Source: an uncultured Bacteroidales bacterium
Lineage (GTDB): Bacteria; Bacteroidota; Bacteroidia; Bacteroidales; UBA932
Assembly (NCBI GenBank): GCA_905235085.1
Contig: CAJOKD010000014.1
Location: 1-64,000 of the forward strand
DNA: 64,000 bases
Direction: 5' to 3'
How positions within the stretch are numbered: the first letter of the stretch is position 1; each line of letters opens with the position of its first letter. A model generated the notes under the pieces. That model searched no databases. It had not been told where the DNA came from and was given only the letters and a program-made list of their open reading frames with translations. This document shows positions 53,624 through 62,440 of this stretch, piece after piece. A program made the translations under genes and the position numbers.

Positions 53624-55432
53624 ATGAGTGTTATAAAGAAGTTCTATTCAGCTCTTGCAGCTATGGCCGTCCTGGTGTCCTGTGGCGGCAGTTCGGAAGA
53701 GAAACAGGTTGAACCGGTGCTTTCGGCTAATCCCACCTCGCTTTCGTTCTCTTCGGACGGTGGGACACAGACAGTGAATATCGTGTCTTCGATAGATCCG
53801 AGCATCAATTGCAAGGATTCCTGGCTGACCGTCACCAAGGGGGCCTACTCCGGTCAGAATGTGCAGCTTACGATCACTGCTGCAGCAAACGGTACGACAT
53901 CAGCAAGGAAGGGCAATGTGTCCGTCAACGGAGACAAGAAGACCGTGACGATAGAAGTAAACCAGGCTGTCGTGACATATCCGCTTGAGATAGACAAGGC
54001 TTCCGTTTCATTCACCTATGCAGGAGGAAGCCAGGCGGTTGTGGCAACTTCCACTTCCAGCGTGTCCATTTCCGGCGGAGCTGACTGGTGCAAGGCGACT
54101 GCCGGGAATCAGGCGGAAGACAGGAAGACACAGATTGCTGTCCTGGCAGGCCCGAATCTGTCAGGGGCATCCAGGAGTACGACGTTTACGATCAAATGCG
54201 GAAGCGAGTCCAAGACCGTCGAGGTCACCCAGCCTGCACTGGGCGCTATCGCTACTGCGTCGGCTGCGGCCTTGACCCAGGAGTCCGTATATGACATGCT
54301 CAAGATGGGCTGGAATCTCGGCAACCAGATGGAGGCCAACAATAACGGAGTGGCCGGGGAAACCATCTGGGGCAACAAGAAGGCCACCCAGGCTACATTC
54401 AACGGGGTGAAGGCTGCCGGATATTCCTCTGTGAGGATTCCAGTGACCTATCTGGGGCATATTGGAGATGCTCCGGCCTATGTACTCGAAGACAAATGGA
54501 TCGACAGGGTGGCTGAAATCGTGGGATACGCGGAGAATGCGGGCCTGAAGGCGATCATCAACATACATCACGACGGAGCTGACAGCAATTACTGGCTGAA
54601 TATCAAGGATGCCGTTTCCAATAAAGCCAAGAACGACGCCATCAAGCTGGAGATTTTCGCCATCTGGACCCAGATTGCCGAAAAGTTCAAGGACAAGGGT
54701 GAGTTCCTGGTCTTCGAATCCTTCAACGAAATCCACGACGGTGGATGGGGTTGGAGCGATGCCTTCAAGGCTAATCCGGATGCCCAGTACAAGATACTGA
54801 ACGAGTGGAACCAGGTATTCGTGGATGCAGTACGTGCTACCGGAGGAAACAATGCCACCAGGATCCTCGGAGTCCCAGGATACTGTGCAAGCCCTGGCTT
54901 CACGATCGCCGGATTCAAGATGCCTGAGGACTACACTTCCGGCAACAGGATACTTGTCGCCGTGCACGATTACGATCCTTACGACTATACCCTCAACAAG
55001 GACGACAAGGGCAACTGCCTCTATGACCAGTGGGGACATACCGCCCAGGCAGGCAAGGCACCTTCCGACAAGGAGGAGTCGCTGGTGAAGACCTTCGAGG
55101 ACCTTCTGGCTGCTTTCCCGGCCAAAGGGATGCCTCTGTACATCGGGGAAATGGGAAGCTCCAACCACTCCGGAGAGGTGGCGATAGCCTTCCAGAGGTA
55201 TTACCTTGAGTATTTCTGTAAGGCCGTGGCTGACAGGAAGATACCGTTCTTCCTCTGGGACAATGGTGCTGCCGGTTTCGGTTCCGAGCATATGGGTTAC
55301 ATCAATCACGGAGACGGCACCTATTCAACGGAAACGAGCAAGATGCTGATAGAAACTATGGTCAAGGCCGTTACCACGACCGACCCTTCATACACGCTGC
55401 AGTCTGTCTATAACTCAGCTCCGGTACTCTAA
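53624..55432 (+). CDS. BACON-GH5 endo-beta-glycanase lipoprotein
   Basis: A 602-residue lipoprotein (lipobox VLVSC). Two tandem BACON domains lie at about 30-125 and 127-220, with DSWLTVTKG and GADWCKATAG. A GH5 TIM barrel follows (about 225-600). MGWNLGNQME begins the barrel, the acid/base is E369 in FESFNEIHDGG and the nucleophile E509 in YIGEMGSSN. The opening motif resembles the GH5_4/GH5_2 cellulase-like groups, so endo-glucanase, glucomannanase and mannanase are all possible. It probably makes the first surface cut. The ATG at 53624 opens the signal; the in-frame TTG at 53579 is rejected. Its stop overlaps that of the convergent gene. Confidence 0.92.
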   Translation: MSVIKKFYSALAAMAVLVSCGGSSEEKQVEPVLSANPTSLSFSSDGGTQTVNIVSSIDPSINCKDSWLTVTKGAYSGQNVQLTITAAANGTTSARKGNVSVNGDKKTVTIEVNQAVVTYPLEIDKASVSFTYAGGSQAVVATSTSSVSISGGADWCKATAGNQAEDRKTQIAVLAGPNLSGASRSTTFTIKCGSESKTVEVTQPALGAIATASAAALTQESVYDMLKMGWNLGNQMEANNNGVAGETIWGNKKATQATFNGVKAAGYSSVRIPVTYLGHIGDAPAYVLEDKWIDRVAEIVGYAENAGLKAIINIHHDGADSNYWLNIKDAVSNKAKNDAIKLEIFAIWTQIAEKFKDKGEFLVFESFNEIHDGGWGWSDAFKANPDAQYKILNEWNQVFVDAVRATGGNNATRILGVPGYCASPGFTIAGFKMPEDYTSGNRILVAVHDYDPYDYTLNKDDKGNCLYDQWGHTAQAGKAPSDKEESLVKTFEDLLAAFPAKGMPLYIGEMGSSNHSGEVAIAFQRYYLEYFCKAVADRKIPFFLWDNGAAGFGSEHMGYINHGDGTYSTETSKMLIETMVKAVTTTDPSYTLQSVYNSAPVL

Positions 55433-56868
55433 TCGGACCAGCGGAAACCGAATTGTATGCGCTCAGGAGAGTTTATCATCTTCTGGGCGCTTATCTTGTC
55501 GAACGGGACGGGACCGGTAACGAATTCCGGTACGTTGAATGAATACATCAGGTTGCTGTAGAATGCAGCCGGATCTTTCTGAGGGAGCATAAACGGCTTG
55601 GTGAACGTTCCGTCTGCATTGACGTGCGAGATGTACGGCCTGGTGTACAGACCGTCGTCTCTCCGGCTGGAAAACACCACCCATCTGGAGTTGCTCGACC
55701 AGTTGTGGTAGCTGTCGGTGTCAGGGCTGTTCAGCTCGTCGAGAGACCTGCTCTGGCCAGTTTCAAGATCCAGCAGCCACAGGTCTGATTCGTGGTGCCA
55801 GATAGAGAAATTGCCGTAGTCTGAAAGGGTGTACATCAAGTATTTCCCGTCGAAGGATGGTTTCGGGAACGAGACGCTCTTCCCGAAGCTGGAGGCATCG
55901 ATTACAGTTTCCACGTCATCTCCCAGGGTACCGGAAGAAGCGTCGAAAGATGTCTTGTAAAGGTTGTACCTTATCTCCGTGACCTCGGCTGGGATAGGCT
56001 TGGCCTGAGCCGCGCAGAAATACAAGGTTTTCCCGTCTGGGGAGAACGCAGGGAAAGTCTCCCAGAGACTGTCTTTCTTGACGGTAGGCTTAGTGATCAC
56101 CTGATTGCCGGTCACATCGTAGACCTGGAGGTCCGAATCGAGGTCGAATACCTCGATGAGCTTTTCCTGGCCGACGTGGAAACCCTGGCGCGTCGTATTC
56201 GTGGAGAATGCTACATATCTTCGTTCAGGATGCCAGTAAGGGTAGACGCAGAACCCCAGGGTGGAGTCCGTCTTCGTGTTGAACGCCTGCATCACACCGT
56301 CCTTCCGTATCAGGGTGGCCCCGTGCGAGCCGCGGATATGCAGGGTCATATCCACGGGATCTCCGCGGTTATAGGCGTGACAGTTGACACATCCGTCGAA
56401 CTGTGTGTTCTCCAGGAGGGGTCTCTGCGAGAAGGAACCCAGCTCCCTTTCGTATATTCCCATCTTGCTGTGTACTTCGTAGCCTGGAGCTATCAGCCTG
56501 TAGTTCAGCCCGTAGTCGATACCATCCTCGCTGACGTGTATCGCCCAGGATGAATCCACCGCCGAACTCTTGACCGTGATGTCCCCTCCGGCTGCTTCTG
56601 CAAGCAGCATCTTCCAGTCCTTCTCCTTGATGCGGACCTTCGTTCCCTTGACCTTCACCTCCTTGCCTCCTGCCGAGAATACCGTCTCTACATCCTTCAA
56701 ACCCGGGGCAGTGTAGCAGAAGTTGAGGGGGGCTATCCCTGCCGGGACCGTAACGTCCATATAATCAGGGTATATAGGACCGGCCGCCCCGATAGGGAAC
56801 TCGGCGACCTTTTCCGTGCAGGCTGAAAGTATCAGGCAGGCTGCAGTTATTATGGAGAGCTTTTTCAT
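55429..56868 (-). CDS. CxxCH beta-propeller lipoprotein (module B)
   Basis: A 479-residue lipoprotein (signal ending LILSAC). It has the same architecture as the module A protein: YPDYMDVTVPAGIAPLNF, one C160-V-N-C163-H164 motif in DGCVNCHAY, then propeller blades with FPAFSPDGKTLYFCAA, FPKPSFDGKYLMY and HNWSSNSRWVVFSSRR, ending FMLPQKDP. The start at 56868 opens the signal peptide. It is 1 nt downstream of the paired DUF6057-like gene. Its stop codon overlaps that of the GH5 gene on the other strand. Function unknown. Confidence 0.82.
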   Translation of the reverse strand: MKKLSIITAACLILSACTEKVAEFPIGAAGPIYPDYMDVTVPAGIAPLNFCYTAPGLKDVETVFSAGGKEVKVKGTKVRIKEKDWKMLLAEAAGGDITVKSSAVDSSWAIHVSEDGIDYGLNYRLIAPGYEVHSKMGIYERELGSFSQRPLLENTQFDGCVNCHAYNRGDPVDMTLHIRGSHGATLIRKDGVMQAFNTKTDSTLGFCVYPYWHPERRYVAFSTNTTRQGFHVGQEKLIEVFDLDSDLQVYDVTGNQVITKPTVKKDSLWETFPAFSPDGKTLYFCAAQAKPIPAEVTEIRYNLYKTSFDASSGTLGDDVETVIDASSFGKSVSFPKPSFDGKYLMYTLSDYGNFSIWHHESDLWLLDLETGQSRSLDELNSPDTDSYHNWSSNSRWVVFSSRRDDGLYTRPYISHVNADGTFTKPFMLPQKDPAAFYSNLMYSFNVPEFVTGPVPFDKISAQKMINSPERIQFGFRWSD

Positions 56869-56869
56869 C

Positions 56870-58603
56870 TTAGCCGTTGAATCTGAAATAGTAGTAATAC
56901 CAGTAGGTCTTTCCGAACCGTCCTCCCAACTGGTTGGCATCCTGTCCTTGCTGCATCCCGGTGACGAAAGCCTGGAAGTTGTTCAGGACATCCCTGGAGA
57001 TGAAGTCAGGCAGGCCTTCCGGACCATTGTGGGAAGAGGCCCAGTAGAGCAGGAAAGCTTCCTGATAAGGTTTGGGTAGCGGAGTACCTTCGTACAGGGA
57101 CAGGAATTCCGCGAACCGGGGGATGTCTTTCCCCAGAAGGGCATATGAAATCAGATAGTCCAGTGCAAGGCGGTTCCCGCGATTCTCGAGATACAGCTTC
57201 CCGAGCATAGAATCCATCTCCTTGTCGCTGAAGAGGAAGTCGTTCTCCTTGAAACGGAGCGCCTTCTCCTTGGAATATTCAGGCCACGACCCGATGCTTC
57301 CGTCGTCGACTGCGGCCAGCGCCTTCTCCGCCCATCCTTTGTAGAACAACGTCTTTGTAAGCGGAATCAGGTACTTGCGGGCCACCTGGAGGTCCTCGTT
57401 GACTATATTCGTTTCTGCGAGCCGTTTATAGCAGCGGGCGCTTTTCTGGAAATCCGGGATCGCCTCCTGGGCTTCGAAATAATACCTCTGTGCGGTATTC
57501 ACCATCCCGAGCGCCCAATAGGCTTCAGCAGTAGGCAGAGGCGAGGTGCAGTCTCTCATAAAGTCCGGAAGTAGTCCTTGCGGACCGTTCTGGAAATATT
57601 CGAACTGGTGCTGCTCCATCCTTCCGCTCTGTCCCAGTGCGAGGTTCAGGCAGCAGACGGTGAAAGGCTTGTCAGGATTCTTCATGTCGGCTTTCATCAT
57701 TATCCTGTTCCACATACCGTACCTTACCATAAAGTCGTAGCACATATGCTCCTCCTTCTCCCTGTCGGAATTGAGCGACACGCCGGCTACGCAGAAGATG
57801 GCCGCTCCGACCAGGCAGGCCCAGCCCGTCAATGCATCCGTCCTAGCCTTCACGGACTCCTTTACGAGACATACCAGAGGTACGGAAAGGGCAGCCAGCC
57901 ACATCCAGACTGCCACCATATGCGGATATCGGTTGTAGTGGATGCCCAGGATCAGCCTCTTGAGGGGGTAATTGAACAGTTGCCTCGCCACTAGTGGTGA
58001 AGCTGCCCCGAGCACCAGGACTATGATGAGACAGGGGACGATTACCTTGAAGGAAAACCTTCTGCAAAGGATCACCGGAACGGCCAGGAGGTATACTGCG
58101 ACCAGGCCGCCGCAGATGTAATATAGGACCGGGACGAGAAAGGGATAGAGTATCAAGGCCGTCTTGCGCGAGCTAATCCTTGAAACTGCAAGGGCTGCGG
58201 CCAGGGCGATCGCGAGGGCCACCAAGGCGCCTGGGATGGAATGCTCGCCGCAGAGATGGAACCAGCAGAAGGCCGCTGGGATGAAACTCAGGGCGTAGGT
58301 GGTGAAACCATTCCTTCCCGCCAGCTTCCAGGTCAGGACCTGGATGAGGCAGAGCAACAATGCACATATTGCGGCTCCTGCCCAGGCATAATAGAAGAAC
58401 TGCGTCAGGAACCTGCCGCACCAGTCCGCCAGCCCTCCTGGGACGGAAGTGACCTGAAGGAAATAATCGCTCCCGAACTGGAACAGCTGCAGTTGCTCCT
58501 GATAATGGATATGATAGGGATATCTAAGTCCGAAGAACAGGAAAGCTGCTGCCGTAAACAGAGTTGTCGCCGCTATGCAGACGAAGGATTGTCTTCGATT
58601 CAT
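56870..58603 (-). CDS. DUF6057-like polytopic membrane protein (module B)
   Basis: A 577-residue full-length version. About ten hydrophobic helices span residues 10-285 with GGLADWCGRFLTQF and ILGIHYNRYP. A soluble helical C-terminal domain (about 290-577) follows, with ETNIVNEDLQVARKYLIPL and the end GRFGKTYWYYYYF. The C-terminal end is shared with the module C protein and absent from module A. It is divergent from the module C gene, with separate -7 elements 15 nt apart. It is paired with the CxxCH lipoprotein gene downstream. Confidence 0.82.
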   Translation of the reverse strand: MNRRQSFVCIAATTLFTAAAFLFFGLRYPYHIHYQEQLQLFQFGSDYFLQVTSVPGGLADWCGRFLTQFFYYAWAGAAICALLLCLIQVLTWKLAGRNGFTTYALSFIPAAFCWFHLCGEHSIPGALVALAIALAAALAVSRISSRKTALILYPFLVPVLYYICGGLVAVYLLAVPVILCRRFSFKVIVPCLIIVLVLGAASPLVARQLFNYPLKRLILGIHYNRYPHMVAVWMWLAALSVPLVCLVKESVKARTDALTGWACLVGAAIFCVAGVSLNSDREKEEHMCYDFMVRYGMWNRIMMKADMKNPDKPFTVCCLNLALGQSGRMEQHQFEYFQNGPQGLLPDFMRDCTSPLPTAEAYWALGMVNTAQRYYFEAQEAIPDFQKSARCYKRLAETNIVNEDLQVARKYLIPLTKTLFYKGWAEKALAAVDDGSIGSWPEYSKEKALRFKENDFLFSDKEMDSMLGKLYLENRGNRLALDYLISYALLGKDIPRFAEFLSLYEGTPLPKPYQEAFLLYWASSHNGPEGLPDFISRDVLNNFQAFVTGMQQGQDANQLGGRFGKTYWYYYYFRFNG

Positions 58604-58626
58604 TGCCTTTTTATAAGTGATTCTTA

Positions 58627-58634
58627 CAAAGTTA
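58627..58634 (-). promoter_or_regulatory. -7 element (TAACTTTG) of module B
   Basis: An exact TAnnTTTG match 24 nt from the ATG on the minus strand, in the 70-nt divergent gap. No -33 TTG. Confidence 0.55.
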
Positions 58635-58648
58635 TCATATTTTTTGAA

Positions 58649-58656
58649 TAAATTTG
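58649..58656 (+). promoter_or_regulatory. -7 element (TAAATTTG) of module C
   Basis: An exact TAnnTTTG match 18 nt before the ATG at 58674. It lies downstream of an in-frame ATG at 58617, which excludes that earlier start. Confidence 0.55.
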
Positions 58657-58673
58657 TTTATCATTCACCGAAT

Positions 58674-59732
58674 ATGAGTAAAGCCCCGAAGATCTGTCTC
58701 ATTGCGATTTGTGCCGTGCTTCTCGCGCTCCTTGCGGCGTGGGGGGTGATGGCCTTGAGATTCCCATATTACCGTCAGTATGCCAAGATGCTGGACCTGT
58801 CTCCACGGAAAGCCGTGAAATACTGCGGATGGCCGAGGAAGGACCTCGAATGGCTGCTCTCGATGGATGTGGAAGCATTCAGGGGCGATTGGGGAAAAGT
58901 GAGCGAGTATTCGTCCGAGGACCGTCACTCGATGCTCGGGACTTATTTCTACAACCTCTCGAATGCGATGCGTGGCCGTCTCGGTGAAGGCTTGATGGAC
59001 CATTACCAGCCCTTCGAAAGGGGATTGTTCCTCCCCGTCAACGAGAATTCCTCCAGATTCGCGATCACTTCTGCCGGGGAAGTATGGTACCGTCTTGGGG
59101 AAATGACGATGGCGGAACACAGCGCCATACTCGGGCTGATATTCTCTCCCGAGCACTATGGACCCCGCTACCTGATGCGCCTGGCTCAGATCAACCTGGT
59201 CAACGGAGAAGACGATGCTGCCCGGAAGTATCTGGAAATGCTTGGGAATCACCGTGGTTACCGCCAGTGGGCATCGGATAGGATCCCTGGCAGCCAGACT
59301 CCTGAAGTGGAGGGTTGGCTGGCCCGGATGCGCAGCCTGGTGCCTTCGCTGGATACGGTACACTATGCTTCGGATGCACGTACATCGCTCAGGATACTGG
59401 TGGAATCGAATCCTTCGAACATTATGGCCAGGGAGTATCTGCTTTGCTATGACCTCCTTGTCAAGGACTTGGACAGCTTTATCGCGGATTACGGAGACTG
59501 CGGCCTGACCGCCAGGGTTTACCAGGAGGGAATCCTTATTTACCTGGCGATGAATGGGTTGCTTTCGGAAGAAACCGTCTCGAAGTATCCGGTGTCCGAA
59601 GATGTGCTTTCGGACTTTTTCGAATTCTCCGATATTTTCCAGAAGAACTCCGGAGCGATGGCTCCTTTGGAGAAGAAATTCGGGAAGACCTATATGTTCT
59701 ACTTCCGTTTTGCCAAAAGAAATGAAAATTAA
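58674..59732 (+). CDS. Single-helix DUF6057 C-terminal-like protein (module C)
   Basis: A 352-residue protein. One transmembrane or signal-anchor helix (about 6-29) is followed by a soluble helical domain homologous to the C-terminal half of the module B protein. Shared features are AQINLVNGEDDAARKYL and the terminal KKFGKTYMFYFRF. The multi-helix membrane domain is missing, so this is a natural reduced form that shows which half is retained with the lipoprotein partner. The ATG at 58674 follows the -7 element by 18 nt. Its 3' end overlaps the CxxCH gene by 11 nt. Confidence 0.78.
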   Translation: MSKAPKICLIAICAVLLALLAAWGVMALRFPYYRQYAKMLDLSPRKAVKYCGWPRKDLEWLLSMDVEAFRGDWGKVSEYSSEDRHSMLGTYFYNLSNAMRGRLGEGLMDHYQPFERGLFLPVNENSSRFAITSAGEVWYRLGEMTMAEHSAILGLIFSPEHYGPRYLMRLAQINLVNGEDDAARKYLEMLGNHRGYRQWASDRIPGSQTPEVEGWLARMRSLVPSLDTVHYASDARTSLRILVESNPSNIMAREYLLCYDLLVKDLDSFIADYGDCGLTARVYQEGILIYLAMNGLLSEETVSKYPVSEDVLSDFFEFSDIFQKNSGAMAPLEKKFGKTYMFYFRFAKRNEN

Positions 59733-61194
59733 TACCATATCCTTTGTCTTATTATCCTTTCTTTGCCTGACCCAGGCCTGCGGTACGGGCAGCGGGGCTT
59801 CCGATATAGTCAGGGAGCGTTTTTCGGCGGAAGGAGAGTCCTGTCCCATTTCGCCGGACTACACATCGGTGACGGTTCCTCCCAATATCGCACCCCTTAA
59901 TTTCCGTTATTCCGTTCCGGACGCGAAAAGGGCGGAGACCGTTTTTGTATATTCGGGGAAACAGTTGAAGATCAAGGGATTGAAGGTAAAATGGAAGGAA
60001 AGGAAGTGGAAGAGGATGCTCAGTGATGCCGTTGGAGGGGAGATTTCGGTCAGGGGAACGGTATCGTTCCGCAACGCGCCTTCTGAAAGCTATGAGTGGA
60101 AGATGTACGTGAGCCGGGACCCTGTGGATTCCTACCTCAGCTACCGCCTCATCGAGCCGGGATATGAAGTATGGGATGATGTCAGGATAATGGAAAGGTG
60201 CACCGAAAATTTCGAAGAGACGGTCCTGTCTTCCTACGAGAATACGTCCAACGCCTGTATGAACTGCCACGTACACTGTCAAGGAAGGGGAGATCTCAGC
60301 ATATTCTACCTCAGGGGTCCTGGAGGCGGAGCTATCCTGAACAGGGACGGCAAACTACGCAAGCTCTCCCTGAAAGATTCTTCGATGATATCGGGTACCG
60401 TATACGGTGAACTCCATCCCGGAGGACGTTTCGGAGTATTCTCCACGAATAAGATCATACCGGGATTCCATACATTCGGGAACAAGAGGCTGGAGGTATT
60501 TGATTCTGAATCGGACCTCTGCATAGCCGATTTCGACAATAACAGGATGATCGTTCCGGGGCACCTGGCCAGGAAAGATGTATTCGAGACTTTCCCGGCC
60601 TTTTCTGCTGACGGAAGGCGTATTTATTACTGCAGCGCCGACACCGTGAGCCTGCCCGGGGACATCCAGGACCTCAACTATTCGCTGTGCTCGGTGTCGT
60701 TCGACGACCGGACCGGAGAATGCGGGACAGATATCGAGGTCCTGCGCGACGGGAAGTCCGTATGCCATCCGAAAGCGTCTCCTGACGGAAGGTTCCTGGT
60801 CTATACCGTTGCGGATTACGGAACTTTCCCGATCTGGCATACCGAATGCGACCTGGAGATGATGGACCTCGGGACCGGTAATACAGTCGATATGTCCGCT
60901 GCAAATTCAGACCGCTCCGACACCTATCACAGCTGGAGCAGCAACTCCCGTTGGCTGGTGTTCGCGAGCAAGAGAGGGGATGGCCAGTACGGAAAGCCAT
61001 TCTTCTGCCACATAGGAGAAGACGGAAGCGTCTCGAAGCCTTTCGTACTGCCGCAGAAAGACCCTTCTTTCTATGAGAAAACCCTTAAATCCTTCAACAT
61101 TCCGGACCTGTCGTCCACTTCGGTCGGCTTCGGGTACAAGACCATCGGAAGCATCTGGAAGGATGTCGAGGCGGAGCCATTCGGCTCCATCTGA
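59722..61194 (+). CDS. CxxCH beta-propeller lipoprotein (module C)
   Basis: A 490-residue lipoprotein (signal ending LCLTQAC). Domains are ISPDYTSVTVPPNIAPLNF, one C179-M-N-C182-H183 motif with an extra cysteine and histidine just after (CHVHC), then propeller blades with FPAFSADGRRIYYCSA, KASPDGRFLVY and HSWSSNSRWLVFASKR, ending FVLPQKDP. The start at 59722 is chosen because it opens the signal. A longer frame reaches back through the preceding gene and is not credible. It is the third member of the family. Function unknown. Confidence 0.82.
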   Translation: MKINTISFVLLSFLCLTQACGTGSGASDIVRERFSAEGESCPISPDYTSVTVPPNIAPLNFRYSVPDAKRAETVFVYSGKQLKIKGLKVKWKERKWKRMLSDAVGGEISVRGTVSFRNAPSESYEWKMYVSRDPVDSYLSYRLIEPGYEVWDDVRIMERCTENFEETVLSSYENTSNACMNCHVHCQGRGDLSIFYLRGPGGGAILNRDGKLRKLSLKDSSMISGTVYGELHPGGRFGVFSTNKIIPGFHTFGNKRLEVFDSESDLCIADFDNNRMIVPGHLARKDVFETFPAFSADGRRIYYCSADTVSLPGDIQDLNYSLCSVSFDDRTGECGTDIEVLRDGKSVCHPKASPDGRFLVYTVADYGTFPIWHTECDLEMMDLGTGNTVDMSAANSDRSDTYHSWSSNSRWLVFASKRGDGQYGKPFFCHIGEDGSVSKPFVLPQKDPSFYEKTLKSFNIPDLSSTSVGFGYKTIGSIWKDVEAEPFGSI

Positions 61195-61223
61195 TGAACA
61201 ATGCAATCTCTTTGTCGTAATTG

Positions 61224-61277
61224 TGCATTATTTAGCAAAATAGTATTTGTTTGTGCGAGTCAGTGTGAGTATTTTTG
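61224..61277 (+). promoter_or_regulatory. GH26 operon promoter with shared upstream block
   Basis: -33 TTTG is at 61246-61249 and -7 TATTTTTG at 61270-61277, 20 nt apart. Positions 61229-61253 are identical to 43492-43516 before susC, and matches continue to -7. A 6-bp inverted repeat (61200-61205 with 61224-61229) lies upstream. Confidence 0.75.
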
Positions 61278-61298
61278 AAATATCAAAAACTTACACCA

Positions 61299-62432
61299 TT
61301 GAAACGAACAGTCTTTTTTATCATTCCCCTTGTGCTGGCCCTTGTCACTACGGGTTGCAGCTCGAAGAAGAGTCCCGATCCGTTGAGCATCCTGGAAAAG
61401 GCTGCGGCATCGGGCAGATTCCTTTACGGCCATCAGGACGACCTGGTCTATGGCAAGAACTGGAGTGTCGGTACCGACTCTCTTTCCATCGCGGCGTTCC
61501 CGATAGAACAGTCTGACATCAAGTCCGTCTGCGGAGAATTCCCGGCTGTCGCCGGATTCGACCTGGCCGGCATCGAGCTTTGCGATGAACGCAATATCGA
61601 CGGAGTACCATTCGAACTGATGCGCAAGGCTGCAGTCACCCACGTCGGAAGGGGCGGAATAGTCACGTTCTCTTGGCATCCACGCAATCCTTTCACCGGA
61701 GGTGATGCCTGGGATGTCAGCTCCGATCAAGCCGTGCGCTCCATTCTGGACGGCGGAGAGAACCACGGGATGTTTATGGAATGGCTTTCCCGGGCCGCTG
61801 ATTTCCTTGAATCCCTGAAAGGGAAGGACGGCAAGCCGGTCCCGGTCGTATTCAGGCCTTTCCACGAGAATAACGGGAACTGGTTCTGGTGGGGGGACGA
61901 CCTTTGCACACCTGAGCAGTACAAGGAACTATATTCACTTACTTATGACTATATGGTCGGCACCCGTGGCCTGAAGGATATCGTCTGGGCATATTCCCCG
62001 AACTCCGGATTCAACAGGAAGCAGTTTGAAAGCCGTTATCCGGGTGACGGATATGTCGATATCATCGGATTGGACCACTATTGCTTCGCTCCGGCTGACA
62101 CCACGATAAGCCTTCAGGACAGGTTGGACCTCGCCGACGAGTATTATCTCAATATATTGCGTGCCAGCCTGGAGATCCTTGGAGACTTTGCGGCAGAGCA
62201 CGGGAAACTGCTGGCTCTCACTGAGACAGGCTTTGAAGGTACTCCTGACCCAAAGTGGTGGACCGGGACGCTTCTCAAAGGCCTGGAAGGCATTCCTGTG
62301 TGCTATGTGCTTACTTGGAGGAATGCCTGGGACAAGGTTTCCCATTATTACGCACCGTTCCCCGGATCCTGTGATGAAGAGGATTTCAGGGCGTTTTACG
62401 ATGATGACAGGACGGTATTCCTGGGTAATTGA
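61299..62432 (+). CDS. GH26 beta-mannanase lipoprotein
   Basis: A 377-residue lipoprotein (lipobox LVTTGC) with a GH26 barrel. The acid/base is E190 in [10 protein letters not shown] and the nucleophile E309 in [15 protein letters not shown] and VWAYSPN are also family-typical. In Bacteroides fragilis a GH26 beside GH130 releases mannobiose from mannan chain ends, and that is the expected role here, probably periplasmic. The start is a TTG at 61299: it opens a normal lipoprotein signal, there is no in-frame ATG nearby, and an earlier TTG at 61275 lies inside the -7 element. GH130 follows 8 nt later. Confidence 0.92.
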   Translation: MKRTVFFIIPLVLALVTTGCSSKKSPDPLSILEKAAASGRFLYGHQDDLVYGKNWSVGTDSLSIAAFPIEQSDIKSVCGEFPAVAGFDLAGIELCDERNIDGVPFELMRKAAVTHVGRGGIVTFSWHPRNPFTGGDAWDVSSDQAVRSILDGGENHGMFMEWLSRAADFLESLKGKDGKPVPVVFRPFHENNGNWFWWGDDLCTPEQYKELYSLTYDYMVGTRGLKDIVWAYSPNSGFNRKQFESRYPGDGYVDIIGLDHYCFAPADTTISLQDRLDLADEYYLNILRASLEILGDFAAEHGKLLALTETGFEGTPDPKWWTGTLLKGLEGIPVCYVLTWRNAWDKVSHYYAPFPGSCDEEDFRAFYDDDRTVFLGN

Positions 62433-62440
62433 AGATAGGG

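Noticed and set aside
59554..59721. An N-terminal extension of the module C lipoprotein.
   Set aside because: It lies wholly within the preceding gene in another frame and would bury the lipoprotein signal that starts at 59722.
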